Origin: CAYORM01 sp964406375
Lineage (GTDB): Bacteria; Pseudomonadota; Alphaproteobacteria; DSM-16000; Inquilinaceae
Direction: 5' to 3'
Length of the DNA stretch: 64,000 nucleotides
Assembly (NCBI GenBank): GCA_964406375.1
Contig: CAYORM010000004.1
Span: 32,124-96,123 of the forward strand
Positions 52,381 to 59,896 of this stretch are shown here, piece after piece. The notes beneath the pieces are model-generated. The model ran no database searches, was not told the DNA's origin, and saw nothing but the letters and a program-made list of their open reading frames with translations. Position 1 is the stretch's first letter. Each line of letters starts with the position of its first letter. A program made the translations under genes and the position numbers.

Positions 52381-52674
52381 TCAGCGCGGCCGCGGCCGGA
52401 AATTGTCGGCGTAGTTGCGCGGGACGACACGCCGCTCATGCTCGGGCAGCACGACGTAGTTGAGCCCCTTCTTCTCCGCATAGGCGATGGCGTCCTCGCG
52501 GGTCGGGAACTTCAGCTCGATCTGGTGGAGCGTGTCGGCAGAAGACACCCAGCCCATAAGCGGCTCGGGCCGACGTGGTGTTGCCGGGGCGAATTCGAGG
52601 ATCCAGGAACGGGTCTTGCCACGGCCGCTCTGCATCGCGGTCTTCGAACGACGATAGATGCGCGCCTCGGCCAT
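52381..52674 (-). CDS. NADH-ubiquinone oxidoreductase accessory subunit (NDUFS4-like)
   Basis: A 97-residue protein of the ETC complex I family, related to mitochondrial NDUFS4 (18 kDa subunit). MAEARIYRRSKTAMQSGRGK and WILEFAPATPRRPEPLMGW, then ADTLHQIELKFPTREDAIAY, are the family blocks. Such a subunit is typical of Alphaproteobacteria. It is flanked by the two tRNA genes, a common arrangement in the class. Confidence 0.93.
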   Translation of the reverse strand: MAEARIYRRSKTAMQSGRGKTRSWILEFAPATPRRPEPLMGWVSSADTLHQIELKFPTREDAIAYAEKKGLNYVVLPEHERRVVPRNYADNFRPRPR

Positions 52675-52712
52675 CTCGCCCCTGTCTCCTGCGTCAACGC
52701 GCCATCCCGGAC

Positions 52713-52789
52713 TGGTCGGGGCGGAGAGATTCGAACTCCCGACCCTCTGCTCCCAAAGCAGATGCGCTACCAGGCTGCGCTACGCCCCG
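52713..52789 (-). tRNA. tRNA-Pro (TGG)
   Basis: A full cloverleaf is visible on the minus strand. The acceptor CGGGGCG pairs with CGCCCCG. The anticodon stem TCTGC/GCAGA encloses TTTGGGA, giving anticodon TGG. The T arm is CGGGAGTTCGAATCTCTCCG-like, the discriminator is A, and CCA is encoded at 52715-52713. Confidence 0.97.
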
Positions 52790-52917
52790 CCCCGGGAAGG
52801 CGCGGAATTCCTAGCGGCAACTCAATGGGATGTCCAGCGCCCCCGGGAGCCGAATCGGCAGAACGGCACAGAGCGTGCCAGGACCGGGCGAACCGCCTGA
52901 CAGGGCAGTTGCTGCCG

Positions 52918-53385
52918 TCACCAGACGGGCGGTGCCGTGCAGGTGGAGATCAGCCCGGCGGTGCAGTTGGTGTAGCAGATCGTGCAATGCGTCTGGCAGC
53001 GGGTCAGCGCCAGCGCACCGCTGAACATCGGGCAGGTGGCAAGGCAGCTGGAATAGATGCGGCTGCAGACCGCGGCCTGCGCCTCGGCCGCCGCATCACC
53101 CGATGTGCCGGTGCCGGACTCCACGGCCGGCGCCTCGCTCTGGCCGCCGTTCTGGCCCGTGCCGAAATACGCCTGCCAGCAATCCGTCGTGTCAGTCTTG
53201 CGCGCGCAGGCCCCCGTCCCGACACCGGGCTCGTCGCATTCGCCGTCGAGTGCCCATTGGCAGCTGTCATCCGCCATGGCCGGAGCCGCCCCCGTCAGCG
53301 GCATCAACGCCGGCAGAGCGAGCAGCAGGAATGCCATCAGGCAGCGCCGGAGACGCCGCAGCCAAGCCCAACCCGACCTCTCCAT
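52918..53385 (-). CDS. Secreted Cys-rich protein with a D(S)CxWAxDGECDEP motif
   Basis: A 155-residue protein of unknown function. The basic N-terminus plus hydrophobic stretch (about residues 15-38, ending APAMA) is a signal peptide. Residues 40-69 read SCQWALDGECDEPG, then GTGACARKTDTTDC, a small four-cysteine motif also found singly or repeated in other alphaproteobacterial secreted proteins. A Gly/Ser/Glu linker follows. The last 50 residues hold eight cysteines (107-149, including SCLATCPMF and CQTHCTICYTNC). Structure by disulfides or metal binding is likely. Confidence 0.75.
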   Translation of the reverse strand: MERSGWAWLRRLRRCLMAFLLLALPALMPLTGAAPAMADDSCQWALDGECDEPGVGTGACARKTDTTDCWQAYFGTGQNGGQSEAPAVESGTGTSGDAAAEAQAAVCSRIYSSCLATCPMFSGALALTRCQTHCTICYTNCTAGLISTCTAPPVW

Positions 53386-53586
53386 CGCGCACCTTTCGGG
53401 GAGTCACAGGCTAGCGGTAGCGCAGCCGCGCGACGCCGCCAAGCCGGTTTCTTCGGTGCGAGACATGATGTTTGTCGCCCCGGATCATCATAGTTTTCTC
53501 GAAGTCAACCGCCTCGCTCACGCAAAAGCGAAGCGGTGATGACGGCATCGCGGCACGTTCTCTTCTTGTGACTCTTGTACTTCCTG

Positions 53587-53598
53587 TTTTCGCGAAAA
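53587..53598. promoter_or_regulatory. Perfect 12-bp palindrome TTTTCGCGAAAA
   Basis: A perfect palindrome 66 bases before the DUF4142 gene, in the 278-bp region between two divergent genes. A partial relative (GTTTTCTCGAAG) lies near 53493. It is a possible operator. A separate hairpin (53509-53536, CCGC-TCGCT/AGCGA-GCGG with a C-A mismatch) lies in the same region. I see no convincing -35/-10 pair. Confidence 0.35.
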
Positions 53599-53663
53599 GA
53601 CCGGAACCCCGCATCACCGTTAACTCTTTGTCATCGTCCGTCACATCACGTCGGGAGACGAAG

Positions 53664-55112
53664 ATGAACGTCATGAACCGTCCGCTGTTGGTCGCCGTTC
53701 TGCTGAGCGGGACGGCCGCCATTCCGGCTGCCTTTGCACAGGACGATGCCGCGGCGAGCTGTGCCGAGCTCGCCACGCTGGCCGAGGAGCAGCGAAGCTA
53801 TCTGAGCGAGGAGAGCCTCGGGAATGTCGAGCTGATCCTCGAGCGCAATCGCCAGGAGGAATGCGCGACGGCGATCCAGCAGGCCAGCGCGGAAATCGAC
53901 TACATGCGCCAGCAGGGGACCGCGGGGACGGGCGATGCTGCGTCGGCCGCCGAGGAAGCGGGCGCGACACCGAGCGAACCGAGCGATACGGCGGCAGCCG
54001 GTGCGGAGGGTACCGAGGCAGCGACGGAAGGCGCCGAGGCCGGGGCCGCGATCGTCGTGTCCCAACCCGAGCCGAGCGTGACGGTCGAGCAGGCCGCGCC
54101 GCAGGTCTCAGTGTCGCAGCCGGAGCCGCAGGTGACGGTGATGCAGGGTCAGCCCGAGATCATCGTCCGCCAGGCGCAGCCGACGATCCGGCTGGAGATG
54201 CCGCAACCGGTCGTGACGATCGAGCAGCCTCAGCCGGAGATCATCATCCGCATGCCGGAGCCGCAGGTCGCCGTCACGACGCCGCAGCCCGAGGTGCGGG
54301 TCGAGCAGGCAGAACCCGTGGTCCGCGTGGAGCAGGCAGAGCCGCAGGTACGGGTGGAGCAGCATGAAGGCGAGGCGCAGGTCCAGACCGAAGCGGCCGC
54401 CGCGGTCGTGACGACCGAGGAGAGCCAGGGCCAGGCGCAGGTCCAGGTCGAGCAGGAACAGCCCATCGTCCATTACGAATCCGCCGAACCGATCGTCGAG
54501 GTCCAATCGGCCGGCGAGCCGCAGATCCAGTACACCGAGACCGGTGAGGCCCAGGTCCGCTTCGAGGCGGCGGGCGCCGAAGGTGCCGCTGCTGCGGCCG
54601 AGGGTCAGGACCAGGCGGTGCAGGACGCGCCGGATGCCGCGAGCTATGTGCAGCAGGCGGCGATGGGTGATCTGTTCGAGATCCGCTCGAGCGAGATGGC
54701 GCTCGACTACTCGCAAAACGAGACGGTGCTCGACTTCGCCAATCAGATGATCGAGGACCACAGCGCGCTGAGCGAGCGGCTCCAGGCCGCCGCCGGCGAG
54801 TCCGGCATCGAGGTCGAGGTCCCGACCGAACTCGACCAAGCGCATCAGCAGATCATCACCGCGCTCGAGGAAGCGGGTAATGATTTCGACCGGGCCTATG
54901 TCCGTGCCCAGCTGCAGGCACATCAGCAGGCGCTGGCGCTGCATCAATCCTATGCCCGCGGCGGCGATGACGAGGCGCTGCGCGCCGTGGCCGGCGAGGC
55001 GGTACCGGTGATCGCCCAGCACTATGACCACATCCGCATGGTGGCGCAGCCCTTCGACGAGGTCGCGGACAATCCCGACCAGGACGCCGAGGCGCAGCCG
55101 ACCGAGCAGTGA
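53664..55112 (+). CDS. Secreted nonapeptide-repeat protein with C-terminal DUF4142 domain
   Basis: A 482-residue protein. Signal peptide residues 1-25 end AAFA. Residues 26-85 are predicted helical with two cysteines. Residues 134-232 are eleven exact nine-residue repeats, consensus QxxPxVxVx, followed by degenerate repeats to about 300. Residues 325-460 match DUF4142 (ferritin-like four-helix): ASYVQQAAMGDLFEIRSSEM, FANQMIEDHSALSERL, ALALHQSYARGG. DUF4142 proteins are periplasmic and often stress-linked; their function is unknown. ATG 53664 follows GGGAG. Manganese catalase is the next gene, beyond a strong hairpin. Confidence 0.85.
   Translation: MNVMNRPLLVAVLLSGTAAIPAAFAQDDAAASCAELATLAEEQRSYLSEESLGNVELILERNRQEECATAIQQASAEIDYMRQQGTAGTGDAASAAEEAGATPSEPSDTAAAGAEGTEAATEGAEAGAAIVVSQPEPSVTVEQAAPQVSVSQPEPQVTVMQGQPEIIVRQAQPTIRLEMPQPVVTIEQPQPEIIIRMPEPQVAVTTPQPEVRVEQAEPVVRVEQAEPQVRVEQHEGEAQVQTEAAAAVVTTEESQGQAQVQVEQEQPIVHYESAEPIVEVQSAGEPQIQYTETGEAQVRFEAAGAEGAAAAAEGQDQAVQDAPDAASYVQQAAMGDLFEIRSSEMALDYSQNETVLDFANQMIEDHSALSERLQAAAGESGIEVEVPTELDQAHQQIITALEEAGNDFDRAYVRAQLQAHQQALALHQSYARGGDDEALRAVAGEAVPVIAQHYDHIRMVAQPFDEVADNPDQDAEAQPTEQ
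54063..54359 (+). repeat. Eleven in-frame 27-bp (9-residue) repeats
   Basis: Units such as QPEPSVTVE, QAAPQVSVS, QPEPQVTVM, QPQPEIIIR, TPQPEVRVE and QAEPVVRVE follow one another without gaps. Pro is invariant at position 4, and aliphatic residues hold positions 6 and 8. The alternation suggests extended beta or polyproline-like rods. The DNA copies have diverged, so the array is old rather than a recent slippage product. Confidence 0.85.
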
Positions 55113-55119
55113 CGAAGGC

Positions 55120-55149
55120 GGGCCGGCGGGCCGCGACACCCGCCGGCCC
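55120..55149 (+). terminator. Strong hairpin between DUF4142 gene and manganese catalase gene
   Basis: GGGCCGGCGGG, an 8-nt loop and CCCGCCGGCCC form a perfect 11-bp stem seven bases after the stop codon, followed by GATCTCTTTA. The moderate T content makes it the best intrinsic terminator candidate in the window. Confidence 0.6.
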
Positions 55150-55189
55150 GATCTCTTTACGCAGCAGCAACCCCCGGAGAGGTCAAGCG

Positions 55190-56011
55190 ATGTTCTTCCA
55201 CACCTCGAAACTGCAGTACGAGGTCAGGGTCGACCGGCCCAACCCGCTCTTCGCCAAGATGCTTCAGCAGGCCATTGGCGGCGTCGAAGGCGAGATCCGC
55301 GTCGCGATGCAGTACTTCTTCCAGGCGATGGGGGCCCGCGGCCCCGTCAAATATCGCGACATGCTGATGGCCACGGCGACCGAGGAGCTCGCGCATATTG
55401 AGCTGCTCTGCCACGCGGTGGCGCTGAACCTCGAGACCGCGCCGCTGTCGATGCAGGAGGAAGCGGCGCAGGATCCGGTCATCGGCGCCATCCTCGGCGG
55501 CATGAACCCCCGCCACATCCTGTCATCCGGCCTGTCGGCCATGCCGGTGAACGCTAACGGTGTTCCCTTCGACATGAGCCACATCTATGCCTCGGGGAAC
55601 ATCGCCGCCGACATGATGGCCAATGCGATGGCCGAAGGCAGCGGACGCGTCCTTGCGGCCCGGCTCCAGAATATGACCGACGACCCCGGCATGAAGGACA
55701 TGCTGTCCTTCCTGATCGCGCGGGACACGATGCACCAGCAGCAATGGCTCGCGGTGATCGAGGAGTTGGGCGGTCTCGCCGCAGTCCTGCCGATCCCCAA
55801 TTCGCATCCGCGCGAGAAGGAAGCGCTCGAGCACGCCTACGTCTTCCTCAACACCTCGCTCGACAAGCCACCGCCCGAGGGGCGCTGGAGCTCCGGACCG
55901 TCGCTCGACGGCGTGGCGGAATTCACTGCCGCCGCCGCCGAGGCGATGGGCCAGGAGCCCGTCCTCGGCAAGGCCCGCCCGAACAGCGGCGCCCAGTCCG
56001 AGCAGATGTAA
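55190..56011 (+). CDS. Manganese catalase
   Basis: A 273-residue dimanganese catalase that disproportionates hydrogen peroxide. The metal ligands are all present: Glu35 (GGVEGEIRVAMQYF), Glu66 and His69 (TEELAHIE), Glu149 (MAEGSGRV) and His182 (DTMHQQQW). ATG 55190 follows GGAGAGG at 55176-55182. There is no signal peptide. The length agrees with the family. It lies 77 bases downstream of the DUF4142 gene, beyond the hairpin, suggesting a joint oxidative or envelope stress role. Confidence 0.95.
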   Translation: MFFHTSKLQYEVRVDRPNPLFAKMLQQAIGGVEGEIRVAMQYFFQAMGARGPVKYRDMLMATATEELAHIELLCHAVALNLETAPLSMQEEAAQDPVIGAILGGMNPRHILSSGLSAMPVNANGVPFDMSHIYASGNIAADMMANAMAEGSGRVLAARLQNMTDDPGMKDMLSFLIARDTMHQQQWLAVIEELGGLAAVLPIPNSHPREKEALEHAYVFLNTSLDKPPPEGRWSSGPSLDGVAEFTAAAAEAMGQEPVLGKARPNSGAQSEQM

Positions 56012-56350
56012 CGCAACCGCGGCCCGTATCGGGGCCGTCGCGGCGGCCCGGGAACGCGGTCACCGAGCGGACCGTTTCTCCTGGACCGCCCGGGCGGCGC
56101 CCTTTCGACGCCGTGTCCGGGCGGCGGTAGCGAGGTCACATGACACATGCCCGACGCACCCTCGGCACCGGCGCCGCCCTGCTGGTCGGCCACGGCCTCT
56201 TTCTCCTGCTGACGGCGGCGATCGTCGCTGCCGGGAGCGACTGGGCGATGGAGGCGGGCGCCCTGCTCTACCGCATCCTGCCGGGCTGAGCACGCGCCGC
56301 ATGCCGCGGCCGGTATTGACAGGGAACGCGCGGCGGCGGAGTGTCCTTCC
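56012..56350. other. 339-bp non-coding gap with a weak promoter for the thi operon
   Basis: No gene could be supported here. GGCCC/GGGCC just after the catalase stop may form a terminator stem. TTGACA at 56316-56321 lies at the right distance to start a transcript near 56350, exactly where the riboswitch P1 helix begins, but its -10 region (GAGTGT) is poor. A frame encoding a hydrophobic stretch (56161-56289) has no usable start codon. Confidence 0.4.
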
Positions 56351-56445
<95 letters not shown>

Positions 56446-56467
56446 CGTCTCACCCGACCGAGACGCT

Positions 56468-56493
56468 CTCCGCCGGACGATCCGTCCGCGGAG
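56468..56493 (+). promoter_or_regulatory. SD-sequestering hairpin of the TPP riboswitch
   Basis: CTCCG-C-CGGACG, loop ATC, CGTCCG-CGGAG makes an 11-bp stem with one bulged C. It buries most of the thiB Shine-Dalgarno GGAGG (56490-56494), whose ATG is at 56500. This points to control of translation start. GAGAC/GTCTC and GAGACG between P1 and this stem could form the alternative pairing. Confidence 0.75.
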
Positions 56494-56499
56494 GAATTC

Positions 56500-57516
56500 A
56501 TGCGATCCCTGCCCCTCGCCCTCGCCCTGCCGGTCACGCTGCCGCTGCTGCTGGCCGCCGGCCCGACGACTGCACAGGAAGCGCCGACCCTCACCGTCTA
56601 CACCTATTCCTCCTTTGTCACCGAATGGGGGCCGGGCCCACAGATCGAGGCGCTGTTCGAGGCGCGTTGCGGCTGCACGATCCGCTGGGTTGGGGCTGAT
56701 GACGGAGTGGCACTGCTGTCGCGCCTGCGGCTCGAGGGCGACACGACCGATGCGGATGTCGTCATCGGCCTCGACACCAACCTCATTTCCGAAGCGACGG
56801 CGACCGGCCTCTTCGCCGAAAGCGGCGTGCCCGGGAGCGCGGCCACGGCCCTGCCGATCGCCTGGGAGGATCCGATCTTCGTCCCCTATGACTGGTCCTA
56901 TTTCGCCTTCGTCTACGATCGGACCGTCCTGCCTGAACCACCCGCGAGCCTGCGGGAGCTCGTCTATGAGAGCGACGTCGAGATCACGATCCAGGATCCA
57001 CGCACCAGCACACCGGGCCTTGGCCTTCTGCTCTGGATGAAGCACGTCTTTGGTGAGGAGGCCGCGGATGCTTGGCGGACCCTCGCCCCGCGAATCGTCG
57101 CGTCGACACCAGGCTGGAGCGAGAGCTACGGCCTGTTCCGACAGGGCGAGGTGCCGATGACGCTGAGCTACATCACCTCCCCCGCCTATCACATCCTCGC
57201 CGAGGAGGATGACAGCGTGGCGGCCGCCGTGTTCGCCGAGGGCCATTACATGCAGGTCGAGGTCGCCGGCCGGCTCGCCTCCAGCGACGAGCCGGAACTC
57301 GCGGCCGACTTCCTGGCCTTCCTTCTGTCGCCCGAGGCACAGGCGGTGATCCCCGAGACCAACTGGATGTATCCCGCCGTCACGCCGGCCGAACCGCTGC
57401 CCGATGCCTTCGCCGATCCGGTGCCACGGGAAAGCGCGCGCCTGTTCCCGCCGCAGACGGTTGCCGAGAATCGCGCTGCCTGGGTCGCGGAATGGCTGTC
57501 GGCGCTCGCGCCGTGA
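56500..57516 (+). CDS. thiB: Thiamine/TPP ABC transporter substrate-binding protein
   Basis: A 338-residue periplasmic protein. The signal peptide ends near PTTAQ. The mature start PTLTVYTYSSFVTEWGPGPQ is the ThiB/TbpA opening. DADVVIGLDTNLISEA, FDWSYFAFVYDR-like (YDWSYFAFVYDRTV) and SETNWMYPA-like (PETNWMYPAV) blocks match the family. It is preceded by a TPP riboswitch, confirming thiamine transport. It overlaps thiP. Confidence 0.96.
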   Translation: MRSLPLALALPVTLPLLLAAGPTTAQEAPTLTVYTYSSFVTEWGPGPQIEALFEARCGCTIRWVGADDGVALLSRLRLEGDTTDADVVIGLDTNLISEATATGLFAESGVPGSAATALPIAWEDPIFVPYDWSYFAFVYDRTVLPEPPASLRELVYESDVEITIQDPRTSTPGLGLLLWMKHVFGEEAADAWRTLAPRIVASTPGWSESYGLFRQGEVPMTLSYITSPAYHILAEEDDSVAAAVFAEGHYMQVEVAGRLASSDEPELAADFLAFLLSPEAQAVIPETNWMYPAVTPAEPLPDAFADPVPRESARLFPPQTVAENRAAWVAEWLSALAP

Positions 57517-59132
57517 CGCGTGCCTGGCTGCCGGCCCTGCCGGCGGTCGCGATGGTGGCGGGGCTGGTCGGCGGTGCGCTGGCCGGCCTCGCGCCGCATC
57601 TCGGTGGGAATGCCGGCGACGCAACCGCTGTTCTCGACCCCTATCTCTTCGGCGTCCTGCGCTTCACGATCCTGCAGGCGGTGCTGTCGGCCGTCGTATC
57701 GATCGGCGTGGCGATCCCCGTCGCCCGCGCGATGGCGCGCCGTGATTTCGGTTTTCGGCCGCTCCTGCTGCGCCTGTTCGGGCTGCCGATGATCGTGCCG
57801 GCCCTCGCGGGCGCCTTCGGCGTCCTTGCCGTCTTCGGCCGCAGCGGCTGGCTGACCGACATCGTCGCCGCCGCCGGCGGTGACTGGCGGCCCGACATCT
57901 ACGGCCTGTTCGGCATCGTTCTGGCCCACGCCTTCTTCAACATGCCGCTCGCGGTCCGCATCCTCGCCAATGGCTGGGCGACGATCCCGGCCGAGCACTG
58001 GCGGCTGGCGGCGATGCTCAGTCTCGGGCCCGGCGCACTCTTCCGTCTCGTCGAGCTGCCGATGCTGCGCCGGCAGGTGCCGCCACTCGCCGCGATGGTG
58101 CTGCTGCTGTGCCTCACGAGCTTCGCCGTGGTTCTGACGCTCGGCGGCGGCCCGGCCGCGACCACACTCGAGGTCGCGATCTATCAGGCACTGCGCTTCG
58201 ACGTGGCGCTCGACCGCGCCGCCATTCTCGGTCTGATCCAGGTCACCCTCTGCCTCGCCCTCGCACTCCTCGCCGGCGCGGCGGGACGAAATCCGGTCGG
58301 CGACGCGGGCATCGGGCGGCCGGTCCGGCGCTGGGACGGCACGACCCTTCGCGCCCGCGCTCTCGACGCGCTGCTGATCGGCGGGGCCGCGCTCTTCGTG
58401 CTGCTGCCGCTCGCGGCGATCGTCTCGGACGGCCTGGTCGGGATCGGCGGTCCGGTCCTCGCCCGCGCCGATGTGTGGGCGGCCTTCGGGCGCAGCCTCC
58501 TGATCGCCCTCCTTGCAGGGGCAGGGGCGGTCGCGGCCGGCTGGGGACTCGCGCTCTCGATCGTGAGGCTGCGGGCCGGCGGACGGATGATCGGCGCCAC
58601 CGCCGCCGACCTCGTCGCCACCATTGTTTTCGTGACGCCGCCCCTCGTGATCGGCGCGGGGCTTTTCCTGCTGCTGCGTGGCACGACGCTCGATCCGCTG
58701 CGCTCGGGTTCCTGGGGGACGATCCCCTGGCTCGTCGTGCCGGTCAACGCGCTGATGGCGCTGCCATTCGCAACGCGGCTGCTGATCCCCGCACTCGCCG
58801 AGAGCCATGCCAGGCACGACCGCCTCTGCGCCAATCTCGGATTGCGCGGCTGGGCCCGGCTGCGGCTCGTCGACTTTCCCGCTGCCCGGCATGCGGTGGC
58901 CCTCGCCCTCGCCCTTTCCGTCTGCCTGTCCTTCGGTGATTTCGGCGTGATCGCGCTGTTCGGCTCGCTCGGCACCGAGACGCTGCCGATGCTGCTCGCC
59001 CAGTTCCTCGGCGCCTATCGGCTGGACGAGGCGGCGACGGTCGTGCTGCTGCTGCTGGCGGCCGGGCTTTTACTGTTCGTCGTCATCGAGCGGGCCATCG
59101 CGGGCCCCCGACGTCAGGAGGAAACTGCGTGA
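57492..59132 (+). CDS. thiP: Thiamine/TPP ABC transporter permease
   Basis: A 546-residue double permease with about 12 helices and two EAA loops (WRLAAMLSLGPGALFRLVEL in the first half, NLGLRGWARLRLVDFPAA in the second), as expected for ThiP. ATG 57492 lies inside the thiB frame. GTG 57513 would give a GTGA overlap and begin MTRAWLPALPAVAMV, and is equally credible. The stop overlaps thiQ. Confidence 0.95.
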   Translation: MAVGARAVTRAWLPALPAVAMVAGLVGGALAGLAPHLGGNAGDATAVLDPYLFGVLRFTILQAVLSAVVSIGVAIPVARAMARRDFGFRPLLLRLFGLPMIVPALAGAFGVLAVFGRSGWLTDIVAAAGGDWRPDIYGLFGIVLAHAFFNMPLAVRILANGWATIPAEHWRLAAMLSLGPGALFRLVELPMLRRQVPPLAAMVLLLCLTSFAVVLTLGGGPAATTLEVAIYQALRFDVALDRAAILGLIQVTLCLALALLAGAAGRNPVGDAGIGRPVRRWDGTTLRARALDALLIGGAALFVLLPLAAIVSDGLVGIGGPVLARADVWAAFGRSLLIALLAGAGAVAAGWGLALSIVRLRAGGRMIGATAADLVATIVFVTPPLVIGAGLFLLLRGTTLDPLRSGSWGTIPWLVVPVNALMALPFATRLLIPALAESHARHDRLCANLGLRGWARLRLVDFPAARHAVALALALSVCLSFGDFGVIALFGSLGTETLPMLLAQFLGAYRLDEAATVVLLLLAAGLLLFVVIERAIAGPRRQEETA

Positions 59133-59896
59133 TATCCGGCGTGACTTCGGTACCCGCCATCGCCCTCGACGGCGTCACCTATCGCTATGAGGCGATGGCG
59201 ATGCAGTTCGATCTCGCGGTCGCGGCGGGCGCCTTTTTCATCGTGTTCGGGCCGAGCGGCGCCGGCAAATCGACGCTCCTCAACCTCATCGCTGGTTTCG
59301 AGACTCCGGTCGCCGGTTCGCTGCGGCTGCTCGGGCGCGACATGGCGGGGGTTTCGCCCGGACAGCGGCCGGTGGCGACGCTGTTCCAGGATCACAATCT
59401 GTTCCCGAACCTGACGGCGGCCGAGAATGTCGGCCTCGGCATTCGCCCGACGCTGCGGCTCAGCCCGGCAGAAAAGGTGCGTGCCGCCTCCGCCCTCGAC
59501 CGGGTCGGGCTCGCCGGCTTCGGTGACCGTCTGCCCGGCCAGCTCTCGGGCGGGGAGCGCCAGCGCGTCGCCCTCGCCCGCTGCCTCGTTCTCGACCGGC
59601 CGATCCTGCTTCTCGACGAACCCTTTGCGGCGCTCGGCCCGGCACAGCGCCGCGAGATGACCGACCTCGTCGATGCCCTGCGCCGTGACCGCGGGCTGAC
59701 GGTGGTGATGGTGAGCCACCAGCTCGATGCGCTCCCCGGCGCGGACGCGGAAGCCGCCTTCCTCGCGGAGGGACGCGTCAAGGCGACGGGCGCCGCCGAC
59801 ACGCTCCTGCGCGACCCGCCGAGCGCCGAGATCGCCGCCTATCTCGGCACCGTCTCGGCCGCCCAGGGCCGTGCGGTCCGGGCCGTTCAGGCGTAG
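59129..59896 (+). CDS. thiQ: Thiamine/TPP ABC transporter ATPase
   Basis: A 255-residue ATPase. Walker A is GPSGAGKSTLLNL, the Q-loop is TLFQDHNLFPNLT, the signature is LSGGERQRVALARCL, and Walker B is LLLDEPFAALGP. The FQDHNLF segment is typical of ThiQ. GTG 59129 overlaps the thiP stop. Its last ten bases overlap the end of the convergent antiporter gene. Confidence 0.95.
   Translation: MISGVTSVPAIALDGVTYRYEAMAMQFDLAVAAGAFFIVFGPSGAGKSTLLNLIAGFETPVAGSLRLLGRDMAGVSPGQRPVATLFQDHNLFPNLTAAENVGLGIRPTLRLSPAEKVRAASALDRVGLAGFGDRLPGQLSGGERQRVALARCLVLDRPILLLDEPFAALGPAQRREMTDLVDALRRDRGLTVVMVSHQLDALPGADAEAAFLAEGRVKATGAADTLLRDPPSAEIAAYLGTVSAAQGRAVRAVQA

Noticed and set aside
53606..53626. GGAAC...GTT resembling an EcfG general-stress promoter before the DUF4142 gene
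   Set aside because: The spacing between GGAAC and GTT is 11 bases instead of the required 16-17.
56141..56289. Possible small membrane protein before the TPP riboswitch
   Set aside because: The hydrophobic stretch (LLVGHGLFLLLTAAIVA) is in a frame without an ATG, GTG or TTG start; the ATG at 56141 and 56148 reads another frame and stops early. A frameshifted relic is possible but cannot be shown.
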